Program-made: the position numbers and the translations under genes | Source: Acidobacteriota bacterium | GTDB lineage: Bacteria; Acidobacteriota; Thermoanaerobaculia; Gp7-AA8; JAHWKK01 | Assembly: GCA_019347945.1 (NCBI GenBank) | Contig: JAHWKK010000009.1 | Coordinates: forward strand, 1 to 64,000 | Direction: 5' to 3' | Length of the DNA: 64,000 nt | Notes under the pieces: generated by a model | Told to the model about the DNA's origin: nothing | The model's input: the letters and a program-made list of their open reading frames with translations, nothing else | The model's database searches: none | Part shown: positions 53,411 to 63,215 of the stretch, in pieces | Layout: each line of letters begins with the position of its first letter | How positions within the stretch are numbered: the stretch's first letter is position 1

Positions 53411-56035
53411 TTGGATATCAACAGATTGACGATCAAAGGGCAGGAAGCCGTCGTCGCCGCGCAAGCGCTGGCGCGCAACTCCGGTCACTCCGAGCTCTCC
53501 CCCGAACATCTGCTTCTCGCCCTAATCCAGCAGGACGAGGGAATCGTCGCGCCCATCCTCGGAAAGCTGGGAGTCAATGCCTCCCAGATCGAGATCCAGC
53601 TCACGACCGAGCTCGCGAAGCGGGCGAAGATGTCGGGGTCCGGCGCCGATCCGCGCATTTCGGCCAACGCGCGCAGAGTGTTCGACGCCGCCTTCGAGAT
53701 CGCGGAAAATTTCAAGGACGAGTACGTCTCCACCGAGCACCTCCTTCTGGCGATCGCTCGCGAGAAAGAAACGACCGCGCAGCAGATTCTCGCAGCGGCG
53801 GGGGCGAGCTCGGACGATCTGATCAAAGCCGTCCAGTCGGTGCGGGGCTCTCAGCGGGTCACCGATCAGAACCCGGAAGGCCGCTACCAGGCGCTCGAGA
53901 AATACGCGCGCGATCTGACCGCGCTGGCCCGCCGAGGAAAACTCGATCCGGTCATCGGTCGCGACGAGGAGATCCGCCGCGTGATTCAGGTTCTCTCCCG
54001 GCGGACCAAGAACAATCCGGTGCTGATCGGGGAGCCGGGAGTCGGGAAAACTGCCATCGTCGAGGGCCTCGCTCGTCGGATCGTCGAGGGTGATGTTCCG
54101 GAAGGGCTCAAAAACAAGCGTGTGATCTCACTCGACCTGGGCGCTCTGATCGCGGGCGCCAAGTATCGCGGCGAGTTCGAGGATCGACTCAAGGCGGTGA
54201 TCAAGGAAGTCGAGGAGGCGGAAGGGACGGTCGTCCTCTTCATCGACGAGCTTCACACGCTGGTCGGAGCAGGGGCGTCGGAAGGAGCGATGGATGCCTC
54301 CAATCTTCTCAAGCCTGCATTGGCCCGTGGTGAGCTCCGGGCCGTCGGGGCGACGACCCTTTCCGAGTACCAGAAACACATCGAGAAGGATGCGGCGCTG
54401 GAGCGCCGGTTCCAGCCCGTCTACGTCGGCGAGCCGAGCGTCGAGGACACGATCGCCATTCTTCGCGGCCTCAAGGAGCGGTACGAGGTTCACCACGGCG
54501 TGAAGATTCTCGATTCGGCGATCGTGGCGGCCGCGACGCTTTCGGATCGCTACATCAGCGACCGGTTCCTGCCGGACAAGGCGATCGATCTGATCGACGA
54601 ATCCGCCTCACGTCTCCGGATCGAGATCGACTCGATGCCGACCGAGATCGACGAGATCGAGCGCCGGATCGTCCAGCTCCAGATCGAGAAGCAGGCTCTG
54701 GCGAAGGAAAATGACCCGGCGTCGAAAGGCCGCCTCGACATCATCGAGGAACAGCTAGCCGAGCTGCAGGAAAAGTCATCCGGTCTCAAAGCGCAGTGGG
54801 AGACCGAAAAAGCGGCAATTCAGCAGATGCGGGACCTGAAAGAGCGGATCGAGCAGACTCGCGACGAGGCGCAGCGAGCCGAGCGCGAGGGCGACCTCAC
54901 CCGCGCCGCCGAACTGCGCTATGGTGAGATGCCGAAGCTGAATGCCGAGCTCGAGGAGGCATCCGGCAAGCTGCTGGAGCTTCGCCAGCGGGGAAGCCTT
55001 CTCAAGGAACAGGTCGACGGCGACGACATCGCCGAGGTCGTGGCGAAGTGGACCGGTGTACCGGTGAGCCGGCTGATGGAGTCCGAGATCCAGAAACTCG
55101 TGAAGATGGAGGACCGGCTCCAGCTCCGCGTGATCGGGCAGGAGGACGCGATTCGCGCCGTCTCGAACGCGATCCGTCGCTCGCGAGCCGGGCTTCAGGA
55201 CCCCCAGCGCCCGATCGGCTCGTTCATCTTCATGGGGCCGACCGGAGTCGGCAAGACCGAGCTCGCGCGGGCCGTCGCCGAGTTCCTCTTCGATGACGAG
55301 ACCGCGATGGTGCGGATCGACATGTCGGAGTACATGGAGCGGCACGCGGTGGCCCGGCTCATCGGTGCACCTCCGGGCTATGTCGGCTACGACGAGGGCG
55401 GACAGCTCACCGAAGCGGTGCGACGGCGTCCTTACTCGGTGATCCTGTTCGACGAGATCGAGAAGGCGCATCCGGAGGTCTTCAACGTGATGCTGCAGAT
55501 CCTCGACGACGGCAGACTCACCGACTCCAAGGGACGCACGGTCGACTTCCGCAACACCGTCATCATCATGACCTCGAACATCGGATCGCATCACATTCAC
55601 GAATATCAGCAGTCGGTGAAATCGCCCGCTCAGGAAGAGGAGATGCGAAAGAAGGTCGAAGAGGAGCTCCACCGGCAGTTCCGTCCCGAGTTTCTCAATC
55701 GGATCGACGACATCATCATCTTTCACTCGCTCTCCCAGGAACAGATCGAGAGCATCGTCGAGATCCAGTTGAAGAGGCTGACGGGCATGCTCAGCGAGAG
55801 AGACCTCTCGATCGAAGTCACTCCTGCGGCACGAAAGCTCCTGGCCCGCGAAGGCTTCGACCCTGCGTTCGGCGCGAGACCGCTGAAACGGGCGATTCAG
55901 AGGCTCGTCGTCGATGCGCTGGCAATCGAGATTCTGGAGGGACGGTTCGAGCCGGGCTCTACAATCGTGGTGGATGCAGAGGAAGACGGGATCACTCTCG
56001 AAGCTCGAAGGAGTCCGACGGCTGAAACGGCCTGA
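53411..56035 (+). CDS. clpB: ATP-dependent disaggregase ClpB
   Basis: An 874-residue Hsp100 chaperone. It has the N domain (1-145), two AAA+ modules with Walker A at about 205 (GEPGVGKT) and 610 (GPTGVGKT), the coiled-coil middle domain (about 410-530) that distinguishes ClpB from ClpA/C, and the C-terminal D2-small domain. It works with DnaK to rescue aggregated protein. The start is TTG 53411, with AAAGGT 8 bases upstream. No IGF-type ClpP loop is needed and none is seen. Confidence 0.96.
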   Translation: MDINRLTIKGQEAVVAAQALARNSGHSELSPEHLLLALIQQDEGIVAPILGKLGVNASQIEIQLTTELAKRAKMSGSGADPRISANARRVFDAAFEIAENFKDEYVSTEHLLLAIAREKETTAQQILAAAGASSDDLIKAVQSVRGSQRVTDQNPEGRYQALEKYARDLTALARRGKLDPVIGRDEEIRRVIQVLSRRTKNNPVLIGEPGVGKTAIVEGLARRIVEGDVPEGLKNKRVISLDLGALIAGAKYRGEFEDRLKAVIKEVEEAEGTVVLFIDELHTLVGAGASEGAMDASNLLKPALARGELRAVGATTLSEYQKHIEKDAALERRFQPVYVGEPSVEDTIAILRGLKERYEVHHGVKILDSAIVAAATLSDRYISDRFLPDKAIDLIDESASRLRIEIDSMPTEIDEIERRIVQLQIEKQALAKENDPASKGRLDIIEEQLAELQEKSSGLKAQWETEKAAIQQMRDLKERIEQTRDEAQRAEREGDLTRAAELRYGEMPKLNAELEEASGKLLELRQRGSLLKEQVDGDDIAEVVAKWTGVPVSRLMESEIQKLVKMEDRLQLRVIGQEDAIRAVSNAIRRSRAGLQDPQRPIGSFIFMGPTGVGKTELARAVAEFLFDDETAMVRIDMSEYMERHAVARLIGAPPGYVGYDEGGQLTEAVRRRPYSVILFDEIEKAHPEVFNVMLQILDDGRLTDSKGRTVDFRNTVIIMTSNIGSHHIHEYQQSVKSPAQEEEMRKKVEEELHRQFRPEFLNRIDDIIIFHSLSQEQIESIVEIQLKRLTGMLSERDLSIEVTPAARKLLAREGFDPAFGARPLKRAIQRLVVDALAIEILEGRFEPGSTIVVDAEEDGITLEARRSPTAETA

Positions 56036-56087
56036 AACGTGCTCGGACCTCCCTCGATTGAGGTTGTACCAATTACAGGAGGAGAAA

Positions 56088-56588
56088 ATGATGACCACGA
56101 ATTCGAAGCACAACAGTTTTTTACCTACGCTGCTGGCTCTGGCCCTGACCGCCGGATTCGTCGCGTGTGCGCCGGAAACTGAGGTCGATACGGAGGATGC
56201 AACCTCCGACACGGCGATGACCGAGACGACCGACACATCGCTGACGGATATCGAGCTTTCGGGCGAGGAGCCGTATCTGGCGACGATCACCGATGATGGC
56301 ATTTCCATGCCCGCTACGATTCCAGCGGGTCCGCAGATGATCACGGTGGAAAATCAGGGCTCTTCGAATCACGGTTTCGCCGTCTCGGGCCCGGGCGTTG
56401 AAGCATCGGTCGGCCGCGAGCTGCAGCCCGAGGAAGTCGCGACGCTCGCAGTGGAGCTCCAGCCCGGCGAATATCGCGCCTATTGCACGATCCACCCGAC
56501 GATGGAGACGACCTTCACCGTCACGCCGATCGCCGAAGCCGATCCGGTGGCAGCGGATCCGATGACAACGACCGCGTCGGACTACTGA
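56088..56588 (+). CDS. cupredoxin-domain lipoprotein
   Basis: A 166-residue exported protein with a signal peptide ending in FVAC, a lipobox-like site, followed by an acidic Thr/Asp-rich linker (about 28-55). The C-terminal half is a cupredoxin fold: the His in NQGSSNHGFAV and the YCTIHPTM segment provide the type I copper set (Cys, His, Met). It could be an electron carrier or copper-handling protein. AGGAGGAG lies just before ATG 56088/56091. corA follows after 14 bases, and the two are probably cotranscribed. Confidence 0.85.
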   Translation: MMTTNSKHNSFLPTLLALALTAGFVACAPETEVDTEDATSDTAMTETTDTSLTDIELSGEEPYLATITDDGISMPATIPAGPQMITVENQGSSNHGFAVSGPGVEASVGRELQPEEVATLAVELQPGEYRAYCTIHPTMETTFTVTPIAEADPVAADPMTTTASDY

Positions 56589-56602
56589 GTTTCGCAGCCT
56601 GA

Positions 56603-57706
56603 ATGACGTTCGTTCTCCGGAAGAAGCATCCCCCCGCGGGCTCGAGACCGGGGACATTCACCGTTCCCGCAGACTCGGTTCCCCCCCGTCTTCACCTGTT
56701 CGAATACGGGGGGGATCTGATCCGCGAATCGGAAGTCGATCAGGCCAGCGACCTTGTCGCCCCTCGAGATGATGGTCTCAACTGCTGGCTGGACGTCACC
56801 GGCATCGGCGATGAAGTTGCGCTGCGCACCATCGGTGAGACTTTCAACATCCACCCTCTCGCCCTCGGTGACGTCGTCAACGTTCCCCAGCGTCCCAAGT
56901 CCGACGGCTATGAACACAATCACCTCCTCATTTTCAGAATGTTCCGCGTCCTCGACGACGGCTCGATCGATTCCGAGCAGATCTCCCTGGTCGTCGGCGA
57001 CGACTGGCTGGTGACATTTCAGGAGCGCGAAGGCGATGTTCTCGATCCGGTCCGAAACCGCCTGCGCGGGGGTGCCGGCCCGATGCGGACGTCCGGACCC
57101 GCATACCTCGCATACGCCATCGTCGATACAATCGTCGATGGCTACTACCCCGTGGTCGAGCTGATCGGCGATCGGCTCGAAGCGCTCGAGATCGAGGTCC
57201 TCCGGAGCGACTCCATCGAACGCACCCTCGGGAAAATCAATGATCTGAAGCGCGACCTTCTCTCGCTGAGGCGAGCCATCTGGCCTCAGCGCGACGCCAT
57301 CGCGTCGCTGCTCCGCGAAGAGAGCAAATTTTTCTCCGGCCCTGTGAAGACATATCTGAGGGATACGCTCGACCACTGCACCCAGCTCGCCGATGTCGTC
57401 GAGACGTATCGCGAGATGGCGACCTCTCTTTTTCAGACTTATCTCTCAGTCGTCGGCAATCGCACGAACGACGTGATGAAAGTTCTCACGATCATGGCGA
57501 GTATCTTCATCCCCCTGACGTTCATCGCCGGGATCTACGGGATGAACTTCGATCACATGCCGGAGCTCCACTGGGTGTTCGGCTATCCGATGGCACTCGG
57601 GTTGATGCTCGCCATCAGCGTCGTCCTGCTTTACTGGTTTCGAAGGAAGGGCTGGCTGGGGGGAAACCGAAGGGAAGTCAGTCGCGGCCGGCGCCTGTCG
57701 GACTGA
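56603..57706 (+). CDS. corA: CorA-family magnesium/cobalt channel
   Basis: A 367-residue member of the CorA family, which forms pentameric Mg2+ channels in the inner membrane. The large N-terminal cytoplasmic domain is followed by a long helix and two C-terminal membrane segments, with the selectivity motif YGMN (about 312-315) between them. ATG 56603 and its position after the cupredoxin gene are clear. Substrate (Mg2+, Co2+ or Zn2+) cannot be told from sequence. Confidence 0.93.
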   Translation: MTFVLRKKHPPAGSRPGTFTVPADSVPPRLHLFEYGGDLIRESEVDQASDLVAPRDDGLNCWLDVTGIGDEVALRTIGETFNIHPLALGDVVNVPQRPKSDGYEHNHLLIFRMFRVLDDGSIDSEQISLVVGDDWLVTFQEREGDVLDPVRNRLRGGAGPMRTSGPAYLAYAIVDTIVDGYYPVVELIGDRLEALEIEVLRSDSIERTLGKINDLKRDLLSLRRAIWPQRDAIASLLREESKFFSGPVKTYLRDTLDHCTQLADVVETYREMATSLFQTYLSVVGNRTNDVMKVLTIMASIFIPLTFIAGIYGMNFDHMPELHWVFGYPMALGLMLAISVVLLYWFRRKGWLGGNRREVSRGRRLSD

Positions 57707-57719
57707 AACGAGCTGGATG

Positions 57720-57774
57720 GAGGTTCGAGGTTCGACGTTAGAGGTTCGAGTTTCGAGGTTGAGGTTCCGGTTTC
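57720..57774 (+). repeat. GAGGTTC heptamer array
   Basis: Eight units of a 7-base word (GAGGTTC three to four times, with GACGTTA, GAGTTTC, CGGTTTC variants and one 6-base unit) begin 13 bases after the corA stop. Two more units of the same type (GAGGTTG, GAGTTTG) appear at 57973-57986, beyond the inverted-repeat element. Confidence 0.85.
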
Positions 57775-57804
57775 GGCGAAATGACCTCGCGCGATTCAAA
57801 CCCA

Positions 57805-57938
57805 CGTCATCCTGAGCCGCCGAAGGACGGCGAAGGATCTGGGGGACGGTCGTAAGTCGACCTGACCAGCCTCCTGAAGCATTCATTCACGAGCCCCCGC
57901 CCAGATCCTTCGCCGTCCTTCGGCGGCTCAGGATGACG
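57805..57938. repeat. 134-bp element with 39-bp perfect terminal inverted repeats
   Basis: The left arm (57805-57843) and the right arm (57900-57938) are perfect reverse complements over 39 bases, separated by 56 bases. Each arm holds its own short palindrome (CGCCG-AAGGA-CGGCG). There is no open frame. It fits a MITE- or REP-type non-autonomous element; transcripts would form a long hairpin, which could also act as a terminator for corA. I see no target-site duplication that I can be sure of. Confidence 0.85.
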
Positions 57939-58042
57939 AGTGAAGGGGTGTGGCGAGCGCAAACCGCGGCTGGAGGTTGGAGTTTGGGCGGGGCTGAGAG
58001 ACGGGTCGACTTTTCTGATACTGAGCCGACCTCCACATCAGT
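57939..58042. other. remainder of the corA-cystathionine intergenic region
   Basis: Between the inverted-repeat element and the stop of the trans-sulfuration gene there are two further heptamer-like units (57973-57986) and no gene or terminator hairpin I can support. Confidence 0.4.
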
Positions 58043-59194
58043 TCAACCCATCGCCTGCAGAAAATCCTCGATCAGATCGTCCGCCGACTCGATCCCGACC
58101 GATACCCGGATCAGCGAGTCGGTGATCCCGGCTTCCCGTCGATCCTCGGGCGAAACTCCCGCATGTGACGAGACCGCCGGTCGCGACACGAGAGTCTCGA
58201 CGCCACCGAGGCTCGGTGCGGGAATCGCGATCTCGAGCCGGTCGATCAGCCGTTTCGAAACTTCCACTCCCCCCTTCACATCGAAACTGAGCATTCCGCC
58301 GAATCCATCGAAGAGGGCTGCCGCACGTTCATGCTGCGGGTGCGAGCCGAGGCCCGGATAGTTAACGACAGTCACCCGATCATCCGATTGGAGGGCTTTC
58401 GCCAGCGCGAGAGCGTTCTCGTTCTGCTTTCTGATTCTTAGCGCGAGCGTCTTCAGGCCCCGATGCATCATGTGGCAGTCGAAGCCATTGAGGCTTCCTC
58501 CCAGAAGAACGAGCTTGTGCCGGATGGGCACCATCAGTGCCCGGCTCGTGATGATCGCACCGGCGATCAGATCCGTGTGGCCGTTGAGATACTTCGTGGC
58601 GCTGTGGAGCGAGATGTCGTAGCCGAGCTCGAGCGGCCGGAAGTTGACCGGGCTGGCAAACGTATTGTCGATCGCGGTCGTGATCCCGCGCTCCCGGGCG
58701 ATCCTGACGACGGCCTCGTGATCGGTCACCTCGAGCAGCGGATTCGTCGCCGTCTCGGAGTAGATCAGCTTCGTCTCCGGACGGATCAGATCGGTGATCA
58801 TCTCTGCTTCGTTCCCGTTGAACCGCTCGACGGAGATCCCGAGCTCCGGCAGATCCCTGGTCACGAAGTCCCACGTTCCGCCGTAAAGCGTGTTCTGAAA
58901 AATCGCATGATCTCCCGGCTTCAGAAGCCCGAGGATCGTCGAGGTGATCGCAGCCATACCGCTCGACGTCACCAGCGCCGTTTCCCCACTCTCGGCGGCC
59001 GCCAGCACGTCGTGCAGGAGGTCGTGGGTGGGTGAGTTGCTCATCCGGCCATAGCGGATTTCCTCGTAGGCCTTGTCCCCGCTCAGCTCGAACGTGGAGG
59101 AGGTGAAGATCGGAGGGACGACGGCACCGAGGTTCCGAGCGTGCGACGAGCTGCCGTGGACGATTCGAGTCTCCAGATCGCGCTTTTTGTTCAT
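58043..59194 (-). CDS. PLP-dependent trans-sulfuration enzyme (MetB/MetC/MGL family)
   Basis: A 383-residue enzyme of the Cys/Met metabolism family, fold type I. The PLP lysine lies in SLHSATKYLNGH; upstream are YSETATNPLLEV and DNTFASP with the ring-binding Asp. Members make cystathionine, cleave it, or act as methionine gamma-lyase or O-acylhomoserine sulfhydrylase; sequence alone does not settle which. ATG 59194 is preferred because conservation starts at residue 7; a longer frame is not supported. It ends at the repeat-rich gap and follows the large secreted protein gene. Confidence 0.9.
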   Translation of the reverse strand: MNKKRDLETRIVHGSSSHARNLGAVVPPIFTSSTFELSGDKAYEEIRYGRMSNSPTHDLLHDVLAAAESGETALVTSSGMAAITSTILGLLKPGDHAIFQNTLYGGTWDFVTRDLPELGISVERFNGNEAEMITDLIRPETKLIYSETATNPLLEVTDHEAVVRIARERGITTAIDNTFASPVNFRPLELGYDISLHSATKYLNGHTDLIAGAIITSRALMVPIRHKLVLLGGSLNGFDCHMMHRGLKTLALRIRKQNENALALAKALQSDDRVTVVNYPGLGSHPQHERAAALFDGFGGMLSFDVKGGVEVSKRLIDRLEIAIPAPSLGGVETLVSRPAVSSHAGVSPEDRREAGITDSLIRVSVGIESADDLIEDFLQAMG

Positions 59195-59267
59195 GCCCGA
59201 ATCATACGCCGGACGCGCGCCGGCTCCAGCGTTGGCGCGGAAAACGTTCGAAAAACCCGGGGCGCCG

Positions 59268-61412
59268 CTACCGGTGCCTGATTGTTCTCGCGCGCCCCGC
59301 TTCGATGATCTGCACGAAGAGCCGAGTGGCATCGAAGTGCGCGCGGTCGACGAGCCGCCGGGCCCTGACGAGCAGGAGTCGATCGGGGGCGAGCAGGACC
59401 GCCGCTTTGACGTCTCCCGGTGAAGCCGAGTAAAGGACCTCGACGCCTCTGGTGACCGGATCGAAATCGACGATCGACAGGACGCCGGGTTTCGTCCATG
59501 CCAGCCCTCTCAGGCCGGAACCGAACGGAACGAGTGCAAACGGCCGGGGCCAGATCGGCCACCCTTGCCAGTCGAACTCGGCGCCATCGATCGAGTGTCC
59601 TTCTCTGGTCAGTCGTGCACCTCGAAACTCGAAGATCAGACGCGTCTCGTCCGACGACCAGTCCGACCAGAAGATCAGATATTCGCTGCCCGTCCATGTG
59701 GCGCTCGCACCCGAGAGAATCCTCGGAGCCGCGGCAAACTGGGACGACCGAATCGTCCAGTCCGGCTCGACCGAGATGATCGATGAATGGAGAATCGTGC
59801 CCCCCGGGTGTGGATCTTCGGACCAGACCACGAGAAATCTTTCGCCATCTGAGGACACATCCTCGAGATCAATCGGATGATCGGAAGTCGTGACCAGCAC
59901 GCCGCCAACATCCAGCACGCTTCCGCCCGATATCCGGAGTGCACGTATTGAGCTCTGCTTCTGATCGGACACTTCCTCGAGCCAGGCCAGAAGGCAAAGG
60001 GTCTGGCTGCAGCTCGCGTCGAAGCTGGTGACCTCATTGGGAATCATCAGCGGGATCGGAGCGGGATCGAGGAGCTCTCCGTCGAGTGAGATCCGATAGA
60101 AGACGTAGCCGACATCCCCAGCTCGCTCCAGCACGCCGAACGAATCGGTGAGGGGGAAGACGTCGAAGACGTTAGGGTTCAGGCGGAATCGCGCGACATC
60201 CTGCCCGAGCTCGTCGAGGATTGCCGCGTGACGTGGCTCGCGATAGAACCTGTCTTCCAGCCACACCAACAGGGTTCGGCCTTCTACCGATGCAATGTGG
60301 TCAAGTACCTCCGAACGAACGCTCGTGAACACGACGTTTTCTTTACCGAGACGCAACTGATCCGGATCGAGGACAGCCGTTCGAATGTGAGCCGCAAGAG
60401 TCGGAGCGGTCGAACCCGACTGCCAGAGGACGATAGGCGTCTCGCCGTCAGACTCGATCGAAATCTTCCGCCGTCCTCCCCAGCGCCCGAACGCATAGAT
60501 GCCCTCACTGATTTTTTCGGGCTGACTCACGCCGCTGGCAGGACCAATCGACGCTGCCCAGAGATCAGCCTCGTCCAAGTAAACGTGCACCGAGCGCCAC
60601 TCCTGCCAGATCATGAGGATCTCTTCTCTCACCCATTCGATCTGCGGCCAGTGCAGCTTCGTCTCCGGCCTGGAAACCGTCGCAAACTCCATCAGCCCGC
60701 CAGCACTCTGCTTCCAGATCTCGACCCCCGCTGGTGCGTCGAGCGCCACGTAGACCTCTCCATTTCGGGCGGTGACGTCCTTCCCGAGTCGCGATTCGGG
60801 GAACGCGATCGTTTCGAGGTTGCCCGAGTCATCAATCAATACGAGCGCGGTGTCGGACAGAACTACGAAATGCCCACCTCCCAGGCCGATCACTTCGAGA
60901 ACCGGTTGCGGAAGAATCACGTCCGAGACGATGTCGTCACCCTCGAGGATCAGGAGTCGCGTTCCTGATGCACTCGACCCGGTAACGGCAATGAGCCGTC
61001 CCGAGGCGGCCATGCTGATAGGACCGCCGAGGCCCTCGAGCTGTCGATCGAACGTTACGACCGCCGCTTCGGAAACAGTAGCAAGGTGGACGATTCCCCC
61101 GCTGGTCAGGGCCAGCACCCAGGTTCCGTCGGACCGGGCAGCAACTTCGCTTTGTCCGAAGCGGAGGCCGTCAGGAAACGGAATGGCCGGCTCGTCGATC
61201 GGTCTGCCGAGGCCGTCGAGCCGGACAATCCCCTGGAATCCGTTGGCCACGGCGAGATACTGCCGCCCGTTCCAGGCGATTTCCGGAGCACCGATGCCGG
61301 GAATCATCTGCAGCGCAATCTCGCCCAGGGGGCGCTCCGGGTGCGCGACCCAGCCGCCAGCCGGGCCGGCCAAAGCCAACATCCCGAAAAGAATGATCAA
61401 ACAACGTTTCAT
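59268..61412 (-). CDS. large secreted protein, beta-propeller-like, unknown function
   Basis: A 714-residue exported protein with a clear signal peptide (CLIILFGMLALAGPAGG). The rest is a long series of strand-rich units of about 45-60 residues with recurring patterns such as WNGRQYLAVA, WTGSEYLIFWSDW and GERFLVVWSE, i.e. Gly-x-x-[FYW]-L-x-V-W repeats. This resembles the propeller-like proteins common in Acidobacteriota and Myxococcota. I cannot name a family or substrate. It is not cotranscribed with clear functional partners. Confidence 0.7.
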   Translation of the reverse strand: MKRCLIILFGMLALAGPAGGWVAHPERPLGEIALQMIPGIGAPEIAWNGRQYLAVANGFQGIVRLDGLGRPIDEPAIPFPDGLRFGQSEVAARSDGTWVLALTSGGIVHLATVSEAAVVTFDRQLEGLGGPISMAASGRLIAVTGSSASGTRLLILEGDDIVSDVILPQPVLEVIGLGGGHFVVLSDTALVLIDDSGNLETIAFPESRLGKDVTARNGEVYVALDAPAGVEIWKQSAGGLMEFATVSRPETKLHWPQIEWVREEILMIWQEWRSVHVYLDEADLWAASIGPASGVSQPEKISEGIYAFGRWGGRRKISIESDGETPIVLWQSGSTAPTLAAHIRTAVLDPDQLRLGKENVVFTSVRSEVLDHIASVEGRTLLVWLEDRFYREPRHAAILDELGQDVARFRLNPNVFDVFPLTDSFGVLERAGDVGYVFYRISLDGELLDPAPIPLMIPNEVTSFDASCSQTLCLLAWLEEVSDQKQSSIRALRISGGSVLDVGGVLVTTSDHPIDLEDVSSDGERFLVVWSEDPHPGGTILHSSIISVEPDWTIRSSQFAAAPRILSGASATWTGSEYLIFWSDWSSDETRLIFEFRGARLTREGHSIDGAEFDWQGWPIWPRPFALVPFGSGLRGLAWTKPGVLSIVDFDPVTRGVEVLYSASPGDVKAAVLLAPDRLLLVRARRLVDRAHFDATRLFVQIIEAGRARTIRHR

Positions 61413-61460
61413 CGTCTGTTCGTACGGGAACAGGCAAAGTATCGTCTAAATTTGGAACCT

Positions 61461-63206
61461 TCAGATTTCGAGCTGTTCGATCCGGCTCGAGAGCGTTCGC
61501 GCCTGGTCGTCGATGGCGCGAAGCTTCGTCGAGAGGCGCTCGATCTTTTCGTTCTCGGTCCGGAAGAAGCGGAGGTAGGGCTCGAACGCCTCCCTGACGG
61601 CATCGATCGCCCGATCGATCTCGATCTTGCTCTGCCGTTCGAGAGACTCGTGCATCTGTTCACGGAGCCGCTCGATCTTGTCGCGGAACTCGGTCTTTGC
61701 CTTGCTCCGCTTGTAGGGAAGAATGAGGAAGCTCGAGACGAGCAGCATCGTCGCCGCGGTGAAGCCGGTGACGTCGACCGCCGCGCTCGTGATCAGAGTC
61801 GTGAGATAACCGAGTCCGATCGCCCCGGCACCGAGCCCCAGTGACTGCACCACACCGCGGACGGCGTCGTCGATCACGTGCCGGCTCTCGGTCGCGATGT
61901 CGTAGCCCTGCATCCGTCGCTCCGCCTCCGCCTTGATTCTGCTGTAGATCTGGTCACGCGTGTAGACGAACTGCCGGCCCGCGACGTCGGCGATGTCGCC
62001 TGGCGCAGTCTCGAACGCGCTCTTCCGATCGAACGTGGCGACCGTCGACTCCCACAGCTTCATGTTCTGTCTGACGAGCCAGTCCACTGCCTCCTGAATC
62101 GTCCGGTCGACCGAGCCCTCCCAGTCGTGGAAGACCTGCCGCTGGAACTCTTCGCGGAAGCGCGATGCATCTCTCAGCATCATCAGATGATTGACCCGGA
62201 TGTATCGATCGAGGAAATCGATGCCACGCTTTTCGAGCTCGTGAATGAGATTGTCGATTCTCGTAATGAACCGCGAGAAGTTGTCTGTCAGATCCGCACG
62301 GGCTGCTTCGAGGCGTCCGACGATCTCGTCGATCTTCTTCATGTCCTGCTGAAGAATCGTTCCACGCGACTCGATCATCGACACCTGACGCTCGAGAATC
62401 GCGAGGACGGTATCCAGCGGCGCCATCAGCTTCAGCCTCAGCTTTTCCTTTTCGGAGAGCACCCGCAGGATGTAGTCCTCGAGCGCCTCGAAGCGGCTCT
62501 GTGTCCATGCACGCGGCCCCTCTTCCCCGAGCTTCGCGGCGAGTGCCGGCTTCGCCGCAACCGGGAAGATCACCGGATCGACGTCGAACAGCGACTTGAT
62601 GTTCGAGCGGAGATAATCGAGCACTTCATCGACTTCCTGAGGCGTCTTCGAATCGATCTTGTTGACGATGAAGACGATCTTTTTTCGCCATTCGCCGATG
62701 TAGGAGAGAAACGCTCTCTCCGACTCGGACAGCGGGCGATCGATCGACGTCACGAAGAGGATCAGATCCGCACGAGGAATGTAGTCCTCGGTGATCTCCT
62801 GATGACGCTTGATGATCGAGTTCGTGCCGGGGGTGTCGACGAGGCGGATCGTTTTCAGGAGGTCGACCGGATACGTCTGCTCGATGATCCAGTCGGAGGC
62901 CTCCCGGCGCCCCTCCTTTTCGCCCCATCGGAGGATCGAGATCTGATCGTCGACCGGTACCGGGCCTTCCTTTCTCAGCCTTTTTCCGAAGAGCGCGTTG
63001 ATGAGTGAGGATTTTCCGGCGTTGAACTCACCGACGATCACGATTGTGAAGAGCTCCCCCAGGCCGTCGAGCAGGTCGTTGATCCGGCGCTTTTCCGGCT
63101 CCTGCTCGTCCTCGAGAGTCTCGCGGAGCGACACGAGAAGCTCGCGCTCCTCGTCGAGCAGCTTCCGTGTTTCCCCCGAAACGACATTCTCGAGTTGTTC
63201 GGCCAT
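61461..63206 (-). CDS. bacterial dynamin-like GTPase
   Basis: A 581-residue GTPase with P-loop GEFNAGKSS, switch motif DTPGTNS, and base-specific motif NKID. Long helices follow, and two adjacent hydrophobic segments (about 450-500: LGLGAGAIGLGYLTTLI, FTAATMLLVSSFLIL) would insert in the membrane, with coiled coil at both ends (about 1-50 and 505-580). This matches the bacterial dynamin-like proteins that shape or fuse membranes. No tandem second copy is seen, although such proteins often come in pairs; the gene is 9 bases after the metallopeptidase-like gene. Confidence 0.9.
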   Translation of the reverse strand: MAEQLENVVSGETRKLLDEERELLVSLRETLEDEQEPEKRRINDLLDGLGELFTIVIVGEFNAGKSSLINALFGKRLRKEGPVPVDDQISILRWGEKEGRREASDWIIEQTYPVDLLKTIRLVDTPGTNSIIKRHQEITEDYIPRADLILFVTSIDRPLSESERAFLSYIGEWRKKIVFIVNKIDSKTPQEVDEVLDYLRSNIKSLFDVDPVIFPVAAKPALAAKLGEEGPRAWTQSRFEALEDYILRVLSEKEKLRLKLMAPLDTVLAILERQVSMIESRGTILQQDMKKIDEIVGRLEAARADLTDNFSRFITRIDNLIHELEKRGIDFLDRYIRVNHLMMLRDASRFREEFQRQVFHDWEGSVDRTIQEAVDWLVRQNMKLWESTVATFDRKSAFETAPGDIADVAGRQFVYTRDQIYSRIKAEAERRMQGYDIATESRHVIDDAVRGVVQSLGLGAGAIGLGYLTTLITSAAVDVTGFTAATMLLVSSFLILPYKRSKAKTEFRDKIERLREQMHESLERQSKIEIDRAIDAVREAFEPYLRFFRTENEKIERLSTKLRAIDDQARTLSSRIEQLEI

Positions 63207-63215
63207 GTTTGGGCG

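Noticed and set aside
54776-56344. 522-residue frame antisense to clpB
   Set aside because: Shadow frame; ClpB motifs on the other strand are intact throughout.
57805-57938. Complete insertion sequence
   Set aside because: Only 134 bases with no transposase frame; kept as a MITE-like repeat.
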